A stretch of DNA of 52,980 bases, taken from positions 1 through 52,980 of IMG/VR virus record IMGVR_UViG_3300042557_001513. The stretch is one strand, 5' to 3'. The stretch is from a virus. The position numbers and the translations under genes were made by a program. Under the pieces are notes generated by a model. It ran no database searches. It was not told the DNA's origin and saw nothing but the letters and a program-made list of their open reading frames with translations. Position 1 is the stretch's first letter. Every line of letters begins with the position of its first letter. Shown here piece after piece: positions 16,341 through 24,719 of this stretch.

Positions 16341-18074
16341 CTATCTAATAGCCTTCGCGCCTTCGAGAACGGCCATTCCTGCACCCTTAACACCGCGGCC
16401 AATAGCTCTCCCCGCACTCTTAATCTTTTGTGTCAGTAAGCGTTCACGCTCTTCAGGTGTCAGATTATCAGTATTCGACGTGCTTGTTCCGCCGGAGGAA
16501 GAGCTTCCAATCTCGGGCAACTGAAACTCCGCAGCCGGATAGACGTTCCCGCTGTAGACGATATACGCCTTCGGCATTTCTTTAGCTCGCGCCACGACTT
16601 GTTCAGCCGCAGCCCGACCTTGCTTTGGATTGGCTAAGACGCGGTCAAGTTGGACAATGCCTGGGTTGTTTTGTGCACTTTCGGAATTCACAATTTCCAT
16701 GAGCCCCGGCTGAAGTTCGGAGATAGCGACTTTATCTTCGGAGGTTTGAGCCGCCCTAAGTTTTCGAAAGCCGAGGTCCGTTAGCTCCAGTGGGTCTATA
16801 CTTAACCCAGCAGCTTGGTTCTCGAACTCGGCCGCTTTACGGAGATTGGCTTCCCTGATGATGGGGTTTGTAGCCCTCTCTGCGGCGGCAAGTGCCGTAT
16901 CCCTTCTCTTGATGAGGGCCTCGCTGGTATTGCCTGTGACTTGTCCGATGGCTTCGGTCCAATTCGGGGCTTCCCCACTTTGCAGTCTTTGCTGGACGAG
17001 CATACCCGCCTGTCGTTGCAGGTCGGCCGGAAGGTCTGTCAGCGCATCCAAAGTTTTCGCATCTGAAACCCCGAGTGCACTGAATTCTGACAACGCTTTA
17101 GCTGTCGCTTGCTCCCATTTACCTTGCTCTTGAATCTTGATGGGATCTAAGCGGTAGTTTTTCACGTTCTGCAAACCATCATATTGCCGCTTCAAAAGCT
17201 GACGACGGGTCAGATACTCAGGGAAATTATCGAAGGACACACGGCCCTGTCGTTGTGCAGGGGCGTCGTCGATTGAGACATTCGGTCGGGTAAGTTCAGC
17301 CACCTCTGGCAATGAACTCAGGTCCACCCCACCCGTCTCCAAGCGCCAAGGTTTCGAGGCGGACCCCTGAGAAGCAGCATCGGTTGCTGTTCGCATAGCA
17401 GAGATCGCGGTGGGCGTCAGTTCTCCAGAAGCATCGGCCAACATTCCGGAGGCGGGAATTCGTGACGTATCGACTTCCGGCATGTCATAGAGAGGATTGC
17501 TCGCGGAATCGTCGAACGGCGTCGGACCAGTTAAAGCCAGTTTGATGTCCCCCTCAAACGATCCGCTGTCGGCCACCGCATCGGTCGTCGACACGTCTTG
17601 AGTAGAGCTTTCAGTTGAAGGTGAGGCGCTGGCCGAATTGAAACCCGACATATCCATACTAGACGTAGCAGCCTCTTCTTCCCCCGTTGAGGGGCTCACC
17701 GTGCTATCCCCGAAAATATCGTAAGGGTTAGAGTTGGATGGAGCAGGATCTCCTGGGTTAGCTAACCCGCCATTGAAACCACGGTTATTGTTGCGGGTTA
17801 CCTCGGTCATCTGACGTGTCAAGATGCGCTGGCGGTCGATCTCCCCACGGGTCCGCTCCATCTCCAAGTTCATTTTCTCCATCGCCAACTGCGCTTGCTG
17901 CTTTTTCATTGGCAGAAGGTAACGCTCCAACTCCATACCAACTTCAAACTCTTCCTGCGCCCGCCGATTCTCTTGCGCGTCGTTGAACGCAGTCTGAAAC
18001 GTCGCCGCAGGGTTCCAGCCCCACGGAGGAGCCAGCATAGGTGCGTCGTTTACTTGTCCAATCCAAGATGCCAT
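16341..18074 (-). CDS. probable internal virion protein
   Basis: A 577-residue protein, Gln/Ala/Ser-rich. A helical, coiled-coil-like N-terminus (about residues 25-95, with EEFEVGMELERYLLPMKKQQ) is followed by a low-complexity Ser/Thr/Asp-rich stretch (about 100-260), another helical part (about 290-480) and a Gly/Ala-rich C-terminal helix (SAGRAIGRGVKGAGMAVLEG). No catalytic motif is seen. Its place between the Gly-rich internal protein and the giant polyvalent protein suggests an internal core or ejection protein, which is inference from position. The start is 5 bases after the previous stop (TAAATTTTATG) without a clear Shine-Dalgarno. Confidence 0.55.
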   Translation of the reverse strand: MASWIGQVNDAPMLAPPWGWNPAATFQTAFNDAQENRRAQEEFEVGMELERYLLPMKKQQAQLAMEKMNLEMERTRGEIDRQRILTRQMTEVTRNNNRGFNGGLANPGDPAPSNSNPYDIFGDSTVSPSTGEEEAATSSMDMSGFNSASASPSTESSTQDVSTTDAVADSGSFEGDIKLALTGPTPFDDSASNPLYDMPEVDTSRIPASGMLADASGELTPTAISAMRTATDAASQGSASKPWRLETGGVDLSSLPEVAELTRPNVSIDDAPAQRQGRVSFDNFPEYLTRRQLLKRQYDGLQNVKNYRLDPIKIQEQGKWEQATAKALSEFSALGVSDAKTLDALTDLPADLQRQAGMLVQQRLQSGEAPNWTEAIGQVTGNTSEALIKRRDTALAAAERATNPIIREANLRKAAEFENQAAGLSIDPLELTDLGFRKLRAAQTSEDKVAISELQPGLMEIVNSESAQNNPGIVQLDRVLANPKQGRAAAEQVVARAKEMPKAYIVYSGNVYPAAEFQLPEIGSSSSGGTSTSNTDNLTPEERERLLTQKIKSAGRAIGRGVKGAGMAVLEGAKAIR

Positions 18075-18079
18075 AAAAT

Positions 18080-19954
18080 TTAAGATGAATAGTTAAACCA
18101 AGATCCTTGAGACGGCGTCCATCCGGACGGGGCCTTAAATTGCGATCCGCCTCCGAAAAGACTTCCGAATCCACTGCCGCCGCCGAAGCCACCGCTCAAA
18201 AACCCCATCATCGAAGAACCTTGCTGTGCGCCCATCGCGCCTCCGGTGGTTCCACCGTAGCCAAGACTTCCCGCGGCTGTGGTTCCGGCCATACCGCCGA
18301 GTGAGGATCCAATCATTCCACCAACAGCAGTTCCTATTCCGGGGACTATTGAACCAATCGCGGCCCCAGCTATCCCACCAGCCATCGAACCACCCATACC
18401 AAACATTGCCCCAATACCGGAGTTCCGCTCTCCGGCCAACTTGAGATTTTGCATATACTCATTTTGGTAGGCTTGCGCCATTGTTGCTGCTTGGTTGGCG
18501 CGGAGGCTGGACACACGATCAAAAACTCCGGTCCTCGTGTCGATATCTTGTCCCGCGACAGTGGCCGCAGCGGATCCTTTGGCGGCTCTTGTTGTTGCCG
18601 CGGTATTGACCCCCGTGGTGAACAGATCTCCGTAGAGATTGGCGCGGGTCGCTAGTTGTTGATTCATCCGGTTGTTTCCGGAGGTATAAATGTCACCGGC
18701 CAAGCCAGCGCGGGTGCCGAATTCAGTAGCCATCAAACCAGCTTGCCGCGCTGTTCTTTGGTTCAAATTGGCCAGCGTTGCATCTGAAGCATTGGCTGCG
18801 GTGGCACGTTGACTACCAAAAATAGTTCCAGCCTGATTAATGCGGTCTTGGCGCAGGGTGTCCTCGCGGGCTAAAGCACCACCAAGGATTCGGCTGGCCG
18901 CATCGCCGCGGAAATTGCGATCGCTTTCTGCGCTACGCATCCGAGCATCGAGCAAATTCTCCCCACGCCGCTGGAGCATCGCTTGGTCTTGAGCCAAAAA
19001 TTGTCCCGCGTCGGCTTGTAGCCCAGCGACACGGGTGTTGTAATTTAACATCCGCTGGGACTCATTGAGCGCAGCCCCCTGTCGTTGTAGATCCAAGGAC
19101 GTAAGACCGAGGTCGCGAGCCGCAAGACCGCGGCCCATTTCGCTTGAAGCTCCGAATCCGCCCTGTAAAGCACGCATCGCGCTTGAACGCGCCAAGTTGG
19201 CCTGAACATCTGCACCGATCCGGCCACTCATCATGGCGGCAGCATTTTCGTCGGCTAACGCCGAGAGTTCAACAGCACGCGGATCGGCCGTAGCCAGCAT
19301 ATCAGCGCGGGTTTTTACCGCAGCCTGCGAAAGAAAATCAGCGGCTTTGGTAAACTGAGATAGTCGCTCGGGTGAAAGATTTCCCGCCTGGTCAAGCAAA
19401 CCGCGGTATTCGTCCAATGCGCCAAGTGTTGCTTGATTGAAGGTATCTCCGAGTGTCGTCGTGGTATCGCGGAACGTGTCGAGTTCCCGAGTAGTTCCCG
19501 TGTCAAAACGCTCGGTGGCATCCGTGACTCTGGTATCAAAACGCTGTTCGGCGGCTTGGACTTCTCCGCGGAATCCATCGATGGTCGACTGGAACTCCGC
19601 TCGGTTTTGCTCATCCAATAGGCCAGCCGCTTGGGTTAAAGACCCGAGAGCCGAGTTAATTTCATTTCGAAGTCCGGCGTCAAGCTGCCCGCCGCGTTCG
19701 TTCATCGAACGCTCCAACTCACCAATCCGGTCGAGCACTTGCTGCTCTTCCGCCGTGATATCGCGGTTCAGGGCATCAGCCTGTTCATTGATCTTAGCCT
19801 CTAAGCTGCGGCTGATTTCGTTGACTTTATCAATCAGAGCGGTGCCGTCGGCTTTAGTATCGTCGATTGCTTTTTGCGTAACCCCTTGGATCTGTGCTGT
19901 GGGGTATGACGGTCCTCCGCCCCCTCCGCCAAAAAGTTTCTTTAGAAATTTCAT
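18080..19954 (-). CDS. probable internal virion / ejection protein, coiled coil with Gly-zipper C-terminus
   Basis: A 624-residue protein. MKFLKKLFGGGGGG opens it; residues 30-200 are a long coiled coil (LIDKVNEISRSLEAKINEQA and onward); the middle (210-470) is helical, repetitive and Ala/Arg/Gln-rich. Residues about 500-590 form glycine zippers (GGSMAGGIAGAAIGSIVPG, GTAVGGMIGSSLGGMAG) able to insert into membranes. Such segments are common in podovirus proteins ejected into the periplasm or inner membrane, so a DNA-ejection role is likely. ATG 19954 lies 7 bases after a GTAATAAC element (GTAATAACCGCGTAAATG) and has no Shine-Dalgarno. Confidence 0.65.
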   Translation of the reverse strand: MKFLKKLFGGGGGGPSYPTAQIQGVTQKAIDDTKADGTALIDKVNEISRSLEAKINEQADALNRDITAEEQQVLDRIGELERSMNERGGQLDAGLRNEINSALGSLTQAAGLLDEQNRAEFQSTIDGFRGEVQAAEQRFDTRVTDATERFDTGTTRELDTFRDTTTTLGDTFNQATLGALDEYRGLLDQAGNLSPERLSQFTKAADFLSQAAVKTRADMLATADPRAVELSALADENAAAMMSGRIGADVQANLARSSAMRALQGGFGASSEMGRGLAARDLGLTSLDLQRQGAALNESQRMLNYNTRVAGLQADAGQFLAQDQAMLQRRGENLLDARMRSAESDRNFRGDAASRILGGALAREDTLRQDRINQAGTIFGSQRATAANASDATLANLNQRTARQAGLMATEFGTRAGLAGDIYTSGNNRMNQQLATRANLYGDLFTTGVNTAATTRAAKGSAAATVAGQDIDTRTGVFDRVSSLRANQAATMAQAYQNEYMQNLKLAGERNSGIGAMFGMGGSMAGGIAGAAIGSIVPGIGTAVGGMIGSSLGGMAGTTAAGSLGYGGTTGGAMGAQQGSSMMGFLSGGFGGGSGFGSLFGGGSQFKAPSGWTPSQGSWFNYSS

Positions 19955-19961
19955 TTACGCG

Positions 19962-19969
19962 GTTATTAC
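19962..19969 (-). promoter_or_regulatory. GTAATAAC leader element, copy 5
   Basis: Minus-strand GTAATAACCGCGTAAATG: the element is separated from ATG 19954 by only CGCGTAA-like bases. It shares the extension CCGCGTAA with copy 6. Confidence 0.72.
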
Positions 19970-19973
19970 TATA

Positions 19974-22316
19974 TCACCGAAACTGGTAAACGCGACGGGT
20001 GTGGGCGGCTCCACGGTTTCCAGTGAAGTTTTGTTGGGCAATCTGGCTGGCCAGCATCTCCTTGGCCTTCTCGATATGGGGGGTGATCTGGTCGCCGCCC
20101 AAGAGAATGCCCTTGGTCGCCTCGTAGATCGCTTGGTAGTTACGCAGATACATCGCGTCCGCGTCGGCGGTGTGGGGAACGAAGCGGCGTTTGGCCAAGA
20201 TCCGGACCACCGGAACCACGTTCGGCAGCGTAATCCAATACTTCCGCTTGAGGAAACCATCGGCCGGATCGATCGCCTCGCCGCGGTCGACCGCGCCTTC
20301 ACGCCAACTATCATCAGTCTCACGGTATCCGGTGCCGCCACGGATCCACTCATTGAGCCGATCGTGCACGGGCTTGGGATCGCCGTCGAAAGACATATAG
20401 AGGATCGTCTCGACCTCACGGGGCAGGAAAAACTCACCCGTGGTAGAGACCGAAAGGGTATACTCGGCCACGGTGCCGACCCACTTACCGACAAACATCA
20501 GTTGCTCCTCGGCCGCGTTGACCATGCGCTTCACGGCGGAGTCCGAGAGTCGGTAAGCCTCGGGCAGTTCCAGCCCGATCCGGCCCCAGTGGTAGCCAAA
20601 GGTATCATTGGCCGAAGCGAGCAACGCTTCACGGGTCGCACGGCGGGCGGCTTCAATCGCGGCCATTACGTCACGCTCGATCAGGGCCAAGGCTTGCTGC
20701 TTGAGAGCGGTCGCCACATCCGGCTGTCCGGCCGAGGTCGCCAGATAGCTTTCGACTAAGATCTTCCGCTGCTCGTAGGTCGGCGTCGGCGCGGGGCCGT
20801 TGTAGTCCTCGCGGCGTTGGAGGAAATCTTGCTGCGCCCCGATCTCGGTTGAAGCCTGGGACAAGTAAGTGGTCAAACGGTCGGTCGGGATCGTGACCCC
20901 GTTGGGCAGTTCATTGTGCAGTTTGCCTTCGTCGCCGGCCGCAGCCCGACGGGCCGCTTCGACTTGGGCCATGAGGTCGCGTTCGATTAACGCTTGGCCT
21001 TCGGCTTTGAGCGCCGACGCGGCTTCGATCTGACCAGCCCCGGACGCGACATAGCTTTCCACGAATTTTTTCCGCACTTCATAGGTAAAAGGATTTGGTT
21101 TGGTTCCGCTCGAATAGTTCTCACGACGGGCCAAGAAGTCCCAGTGAGCGCCAGCCTCGGCGGCGGCTTGGCTTAAATACTCGTTGATGCGGGCCGTGGC
21201 GATCCGCACACCCTCGGGAAGTTCATTGTGCAGACGCCCCGCTTCCCCAGCCGTGGCACGGCGAGCGGCTTCGACATTCTGCATCAAGTCGCGCTCGATG
21301 ATGGAGAATGCTTCCTGCTTCTTGGCTGCGGACACATCGACGGTTCCACTCAAAGTGGCGATGTAAGATTCGACCAAGGGCTTGAGCACCTCGTAAGCGA
21401 ACGGATTGGGTTTCACTCCACTGGAGTAGTCCTCACGGCGGGCCAGAAAGTCGTAGTGTGTCCCCGCCTCGGTCGCCGCTTGGGACAAATAGGTGGTCAA
21501 ACGTGCCGTGGGAATTTGCAGCCCGCCCGGCAGTTCGTTGTGAAGACGGCCTTCATCGCCAAGAACAGTTTTCCTGCTGCGCTCCACCGACGAAACAATG
21601 TTTCGCTCGATCAGTTCAAAAGCCTGACTTTTCAGCCCAGATCCGTCGCCCCCGTTATCGGTGATGATGTTCGAGAGGGCCAGCAATCGAACAATCTCAT
21701 CGGGAAGCAGACTTTCAAATTGTTCCGTATCTCCCGTCAGGGCATTGTAAGTTATCGTATTTCGATCAAGATTTTCTCGGCGGGAAACAAAGTTATGTTG
21801 GTCAATCGCCTGCTGGTAGGCGCGGTTAACGATACTTCTTATCCGAGTTACCGGCATCCGATATTGGATAAGAGTTTCTAATCCAACCCGACCGACCATA
21901 CCCCCAAAAGTGTTTTGCCCGTTGGCTACCAACAGTTCATAGGCCGTCCTGCGCTCGCGTTCGACATCGTTGGTGATATTGCGTTCGAGGTAGGAATACG
22001 CCTTGGTTTCCAATCCCGTGGCCAATTCAAGCTGGTTGTTTTCCTCGCGCCACAGTGCCAAGATCATGTTCTTGGTTGCGTCCAAATTGTCGAGGGTAAG
22101 ACTGCCCGTCAGCGGATTTCCTGTCGTGCCCCCAGCTTGCCATACTAACTCTGTTCGTGCGCTTTCCTCCCGACGCGAAACAAAGTTGTAGTGGTCAATC
22201 AGCCGCCTCTGCGCTTCGTCGATCCTCTGGTCGATACGCGCTGTGTCGGTTACCGCCACGCCGTTGTCGACGTAGGGTGCGAGCAAAGTTCTGGCGGTGA
22301 GAAATGTAGTCGCCAT
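19974..22316 (-). CDS. adaptor/tail-tube-like virion protein with five internal repeats
   Basis: A 780-residue protein. A motif of the type H-x-[DN]-F-[LV]-x-R-R-E recurs at about residues 43, 175, 290, 392 and 498. Each is set in a unit of about 105-135 residues that also contains LIERD and, in three copies, LHNELP; units 3-5 are closest to each other. The C-terminal third (from about 590: FFLPREVETILYMSFDGDPKPV, LPNVVPVVRILAKRRFVPHT) resembles head-tail adaptor/tail tubular A-type proteins of podovirus-like phages. The repeats probably form a helical array in the neck or tail. It starts by one-base overlap (TAATG) with the gene before. The role is inferred from the C-terminus and position. 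Confidence 0.6.
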   Translation of the reverse strand: MATTFLTARTLLAPYVDNGVAVTDTARIDQRIDEAQRRLIDHYNFVSRREESARTELVWQAGGTTGNPLTGSLTLDNLDATKNMILALWREENNQLELATGLETKAYSYLERNITNDVERERRTAYELLVANGQNTFGGMVGRVGLETLIQYRMPVTRIRSIVNRAYQQAIDQHNFVSRRENLDRNTITYNALTGDTEQFESLLPDEIVRLLALSNIITDNGGDGSGLKSQAFELIERNIVSSVERSRKTVLGDEGRLHNELPGGLQIPTARLTTYLSQAATEAGTHYDFLARREDYSSGVKPNPFAYEVLKPLVESYIATLSGTVDVSAAKKQEAFSIIERDLMQNVEAARRATAGEAGRLHNELPEGVRIATARINEYLSQAAAEAGAHWDFLARRENYSSGTKPNPFTYEVRKKFVESYVASGAGQIEAASALKAEGQALIERDLMAQVEAARRAAAGDEGKLHNELPNGVTIPTDRLTTYLSQASTEIGAQQDFLQRREDYNGPAPTPTYEQRKILVESYLATSAGQPDVATALKQQALALIERDVMAAIEAARRATREALLASANDTFGYHWGRIGLELPEAYRLSDSAVKRMVNAAEEQLMFVGKWVGTVAEYTLSVSTTGEFFLPREVETILYMSFDGDPKPVHDRLNEWIRGGTGYRETDDSWREGAVDRGEAIDPADGFLKRKYWITLPNVVPVVRILAKRRFVPHTADADAMYLRNYQAIYEATKGILLGGDQITPHIEKAKEMLASQIAQQNFTGNRGAAHTRRVYQFR

Positions 22317-22756
22317 TAGTGCGGCGTTGTTTTACCTATTGCGATCCAGGTGTGCGGGCTATTGGCCACTTTTTGCCACTCAAACACCGTGCTTGCCGCA
22401 AAGGAAGTTGGGTTGGTGCCGCGCACCGTTTGGCCGTCTAATGTATAGGAGACTGTGGCGTTCACGGCACTCCTAGACCAAAGCCGGATCGTCTGTCCAA
22501 CCACACTACTGGCCGCGGTCGGAAACACGACCGTCAGCCCTGTGATACCCGCACCAATATCCAAAAACAGCGTTTCGTCCTGCCCGTTGGTATTGAATGT
22601 CACCGTGCCGCCACCAGCCGGAGCCACAACGGTCACTGTCGGGCGATTCTTTTTGACCTCCGGTGCAGTGAGATAAGATGCAAAAGTATCGAGCAACGAC
22701 TGCGGGTCGTTGGGATATTTGGTTGCGGTGGGGAGCGTTCCTGGAATGAGGGCCAT
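22316..22756 (-). CDS. small beta-rich structural protein
   Basis: A 146-residue protein with a beta-sandwich-like composition (Thr/Val/Gly rich: TVTVVAPAGGGTVTFNT, GAGITGLTVVFPTAASSVVGQTIRLW), lacking Cys. The SLLDTFASYLTAPEVKKNRP stretch may be a helical N-terminal anchor. It lies between a tail fibre and the adaptor-like protein, so it may be a fibre-associated or head-tail component. Its ATG sits 1 base after the previous stop (TAAATAGTATG context). No family is recognised. Confidence 0.5.
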   Translation of the reverse strand: MALIPGTLPTATKYPNDPQSLLDTFASYLTAPEVKKNRPTVTVVAPAGGGTVTFNTNGQDETLFLDIGAGITGLTVVFPTAASSVVGQTIRLWSRSAVNATVSYTLDGQTVRGTNPTSFAASTVFEWQKVANSPHTWIAIGKTTPH

Positions 22757-22757
22757 A

Positions 22758-24536
22758 CTATTTAATTTCAGTTAGAGTCAAAGTGGAAATCGTTCTATAC
22801 ACGTAATCACCGACATCCGGGTCGTTGTTTGCACGATTTATGTAGCCTAATCTGGGACTATAAACCCTTGCTTGAATCTGATAACCGACAATCGAAGATG
22901 CCCCCGGCGTATCAATGAAATCTATAACCGCCGGCTGTGACGATTGACCTCCACTATACCCTCCGGTTGTTGTCGCCACGATTCTGTTTCCAGCAGCGGT
23001 TCCTACTCCAATCGTTACTCGGCCTTGCCCGACATCGCGTTGTATCCTGAAGGCTACGGGGTTATTTCCGTCATTTGTTGTGCAGGATATGCTTGCTTGG
23101 ATCCTGACTTTTCCTGAGATAGGTGAGACTCTAGTCAGAATTCCACCAAGACCAGTCACATCAACCCAATCGGAGACACCCGTGTCTATAGTTTGGACAT
23201 CGGTTTTGACCGCTTGTGCTATTTGAAGCTGGAATCCTGCTGGAAGGGCAGTAATTACATTGCCGAAGTAATTGCCCGAAGCAACGACATCACCAGTTAT
23301 CGCAATCCCTAGATTGTTGACGATGAGTCTGTTTGCCCCATCTGCCCCTAAAGCGAGTGCTTTATTTAACCTGTTACCGTAGATGTATTCGGTTGTCCCA
23401 CCGAAAGTCAACGCGCCGTCAATACCCGATCCCATATTGTCGACAGTGCGATCAACCTGAATATCCCCACCGACAACGTGAATTCGCTGGGTTGGGCTGT
23501 CTGTCCCTACCCCCAAATTTCCTCCCCGGATAAAGCTGTTTCCGCTAGATTTGATCGAAGTGTTTAATACACCCAAACCATTGCGACCTTCAAATGACGG
23601 ATTCCCTCCTACGTCGATGAAAATACCGCTGTCGTTGAAGCCCCCGGTGTTTTTAGCAAGAAGTGCCCACCCCCCAGATCCCGATGCCCGGCGGCACTCA
23701 GTTACACCAGTTATCGTAGCATTGTTAGAAGAAATAGATCCTGAAGTGGACAGACCTGTCCCAGACATGACCCCCGCGGTAAGAGCTTGGGTTCCGAAAT
23801 TAGGGGTTATTTTTGAGCCGGCAATGCGCTGATTGGCGTCGGTCGTAACTTTGGCATTGGTGATCGCGCCGTCGACAACCGTGGTAGCCGTCGCTGCCGT
23901 GGTCGCCGACGTGGCGTTGCCTAGAAAGCTGGTTGCCGTCAATGCGCCACTGCCGTCTCGGACCGCGACTTTGTTTGCTGTCGCGGCAACATCCCCGTCC
24001 ACAGCCCAAGATCTCGCCACACTCCCGTTGTAATCACTTCCGGTTAAATACTGACCGCGTGTCAAGGTGTTTGCTACTTGGTTCGCGGTGGTTGCGGTGG
24101 TCGCCGTCGAAGCGTTACCTGACAAAGTGGCGGTAATCGTTCCGGCCGCAAAATTGCCGCTGCCGTCGCGGGTTACGATGCGGTTGGCGGTATTGGTCGA
24201 CACCGCTTGAACCGCTTGATTGGTCACTTTACCCGCCGTGTTGATCGTATCGAGCTTAGCATCAGCAATCGACCCCCCAAGCATCGCATTAGTGACCGAT
24301 CCCGCTGGGAGCATGTTCTCGACAACAACTTGCCGGATGACGTTGTCCCGCCGAACGACTACAACGTCACCATTGTTGGGGGTTACTTGAGTTTTGCCCC
24401 CGAAAACAAACCCCTCAACTTGAGTCAACGTGGCTTTGTTTACCGTCCCGCCTTGGCTTACGACGATCTCATTGGATCCAGCTACAGAGACGGCGGCGTC
24501 AAGTCCGCTGGGTTTCTTGTTTGAAGTGTAGGGCAT
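22758..24536 (-). CDS. tail fibre protein
   Basis: A 592-residue protein with fibre composition: low-complexity Ala/Thr repeats (GNASTATTATTANQ, GNATSATTAATATT), the motifs VTRDGSGNF and VAVRDGSGALTA, and Gly/Asn-rich beta segments with LGVGTDSPTQRIHVVG, typical of tail fibre shafts. The C-terminus (about 440-592) is a separate beta domain (GRVTIGVGTAAGNRIVATTT) and there is no S74 chaperone. A segment, VVDGAIT..IAGSKITPNFG, is shared with the fibre at 27544-29712, suggesting module exchange. Predicted role: host recognition. A GTAATAAC element precedes it and no Shine-Dalgarno is seen. Confidence 0.75.
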   Translation of the reverse strand: MPYTSNKKPSGLDAAVSVAGSNEIVVSQGGTVNKATLTQVEGFVFGGKTQVTPNNGDVVVVRRDNVIRQVVVENMLPAGSVTNAMLGGSIADAKLDTINTAGKVTNQAVQAVSTNTANRIVTRDGSGNFAAGTITATLSGNASTATTATTANQVANTLTRGQYLTGSDYNGSVARSWAVDGDVAATANKVAVRDGSGALTATSFLGNATSATTAATATTVVDGAITNAKVTTDANQRIAGSKITPNFGTQALTAGVMSGTGLSTSGSISSNNATITGVTECRRASGSGGWALLAKNTGGFNDSGIFIDVGGNPSFEGRNGLGVLNTSIKSSGNSFIRGGNLGVGTDSPTQRIHVVGGDIQVDRTVDNMGSGIDGALTFGGTTEYIYGNRLNKALALGADGANRLIVNNLGIAITGDVVASGNYFGNVITALPAGFQLQIAQAVKTDVQTIDTGVSDWVDVTGLGGILTRVSPISGKVRIQASISCTTNDGNNPVAFRIQRDVGQGRVTIGVGTAAGNRIVATTTGGYSGGQSSQPAVIDFIDTPGASSIVGYQIQARVYSPRLGYINRANNDPDVGDYVYRTISTLTLTEIK

Positions 24537-24556
24537 AGAGTTGTCTAATTTACGCG

Positions 24557-24564
24557 GTTATTAC
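24557..24564 (-). promoter_or_regulatory. GTAATAAC leader element, copy 6
   Basis: Minus-strand GAG-TAA-TAAC: the first TAA is the stop of the 52-residue gene at 24561. It continues CGCGTAAATTAG and lies 20 bases before ATG 24536. Confidence 0.72.
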
Positions 24565-24719
24565 TCGATCAGCAAACGGTTGCCGTCGTCGTCGATGAGG
24601 AGGTAGTATTCAGGGCTCTCCTCGATCAGGAGGAGCAGCCCGACGGGTGAACTCGACCAAGCACTGTATTCGGTCTCCAGATCGGTATCCCGGGTGAAGA
24701 TTTCTCTAAGTTCGGCCAT
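24561..24719 (-). CDS. small acidic protein
   Basis: A 52-residue acidic protein (MAELREIFTRDTDLETEY at the start, DDDGNRLLIE at the end) with a hydrophobic core stretch (PVGLLLLIEE). Its ATG shares one base with the TAA of the upstream beta-rich tail protein gene (TAATG), and its own stop lies within a GTAATAAC element, so both borders are constrained. No family is known. It may be a small structural or chaperone protein of the tail. Confidence 0.6.
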   Translation of the reverse strand: MAELREIFTRDTDLETEYSAWSSSPVGLLLLIEESPEYYLLIDDDGNRLLIE

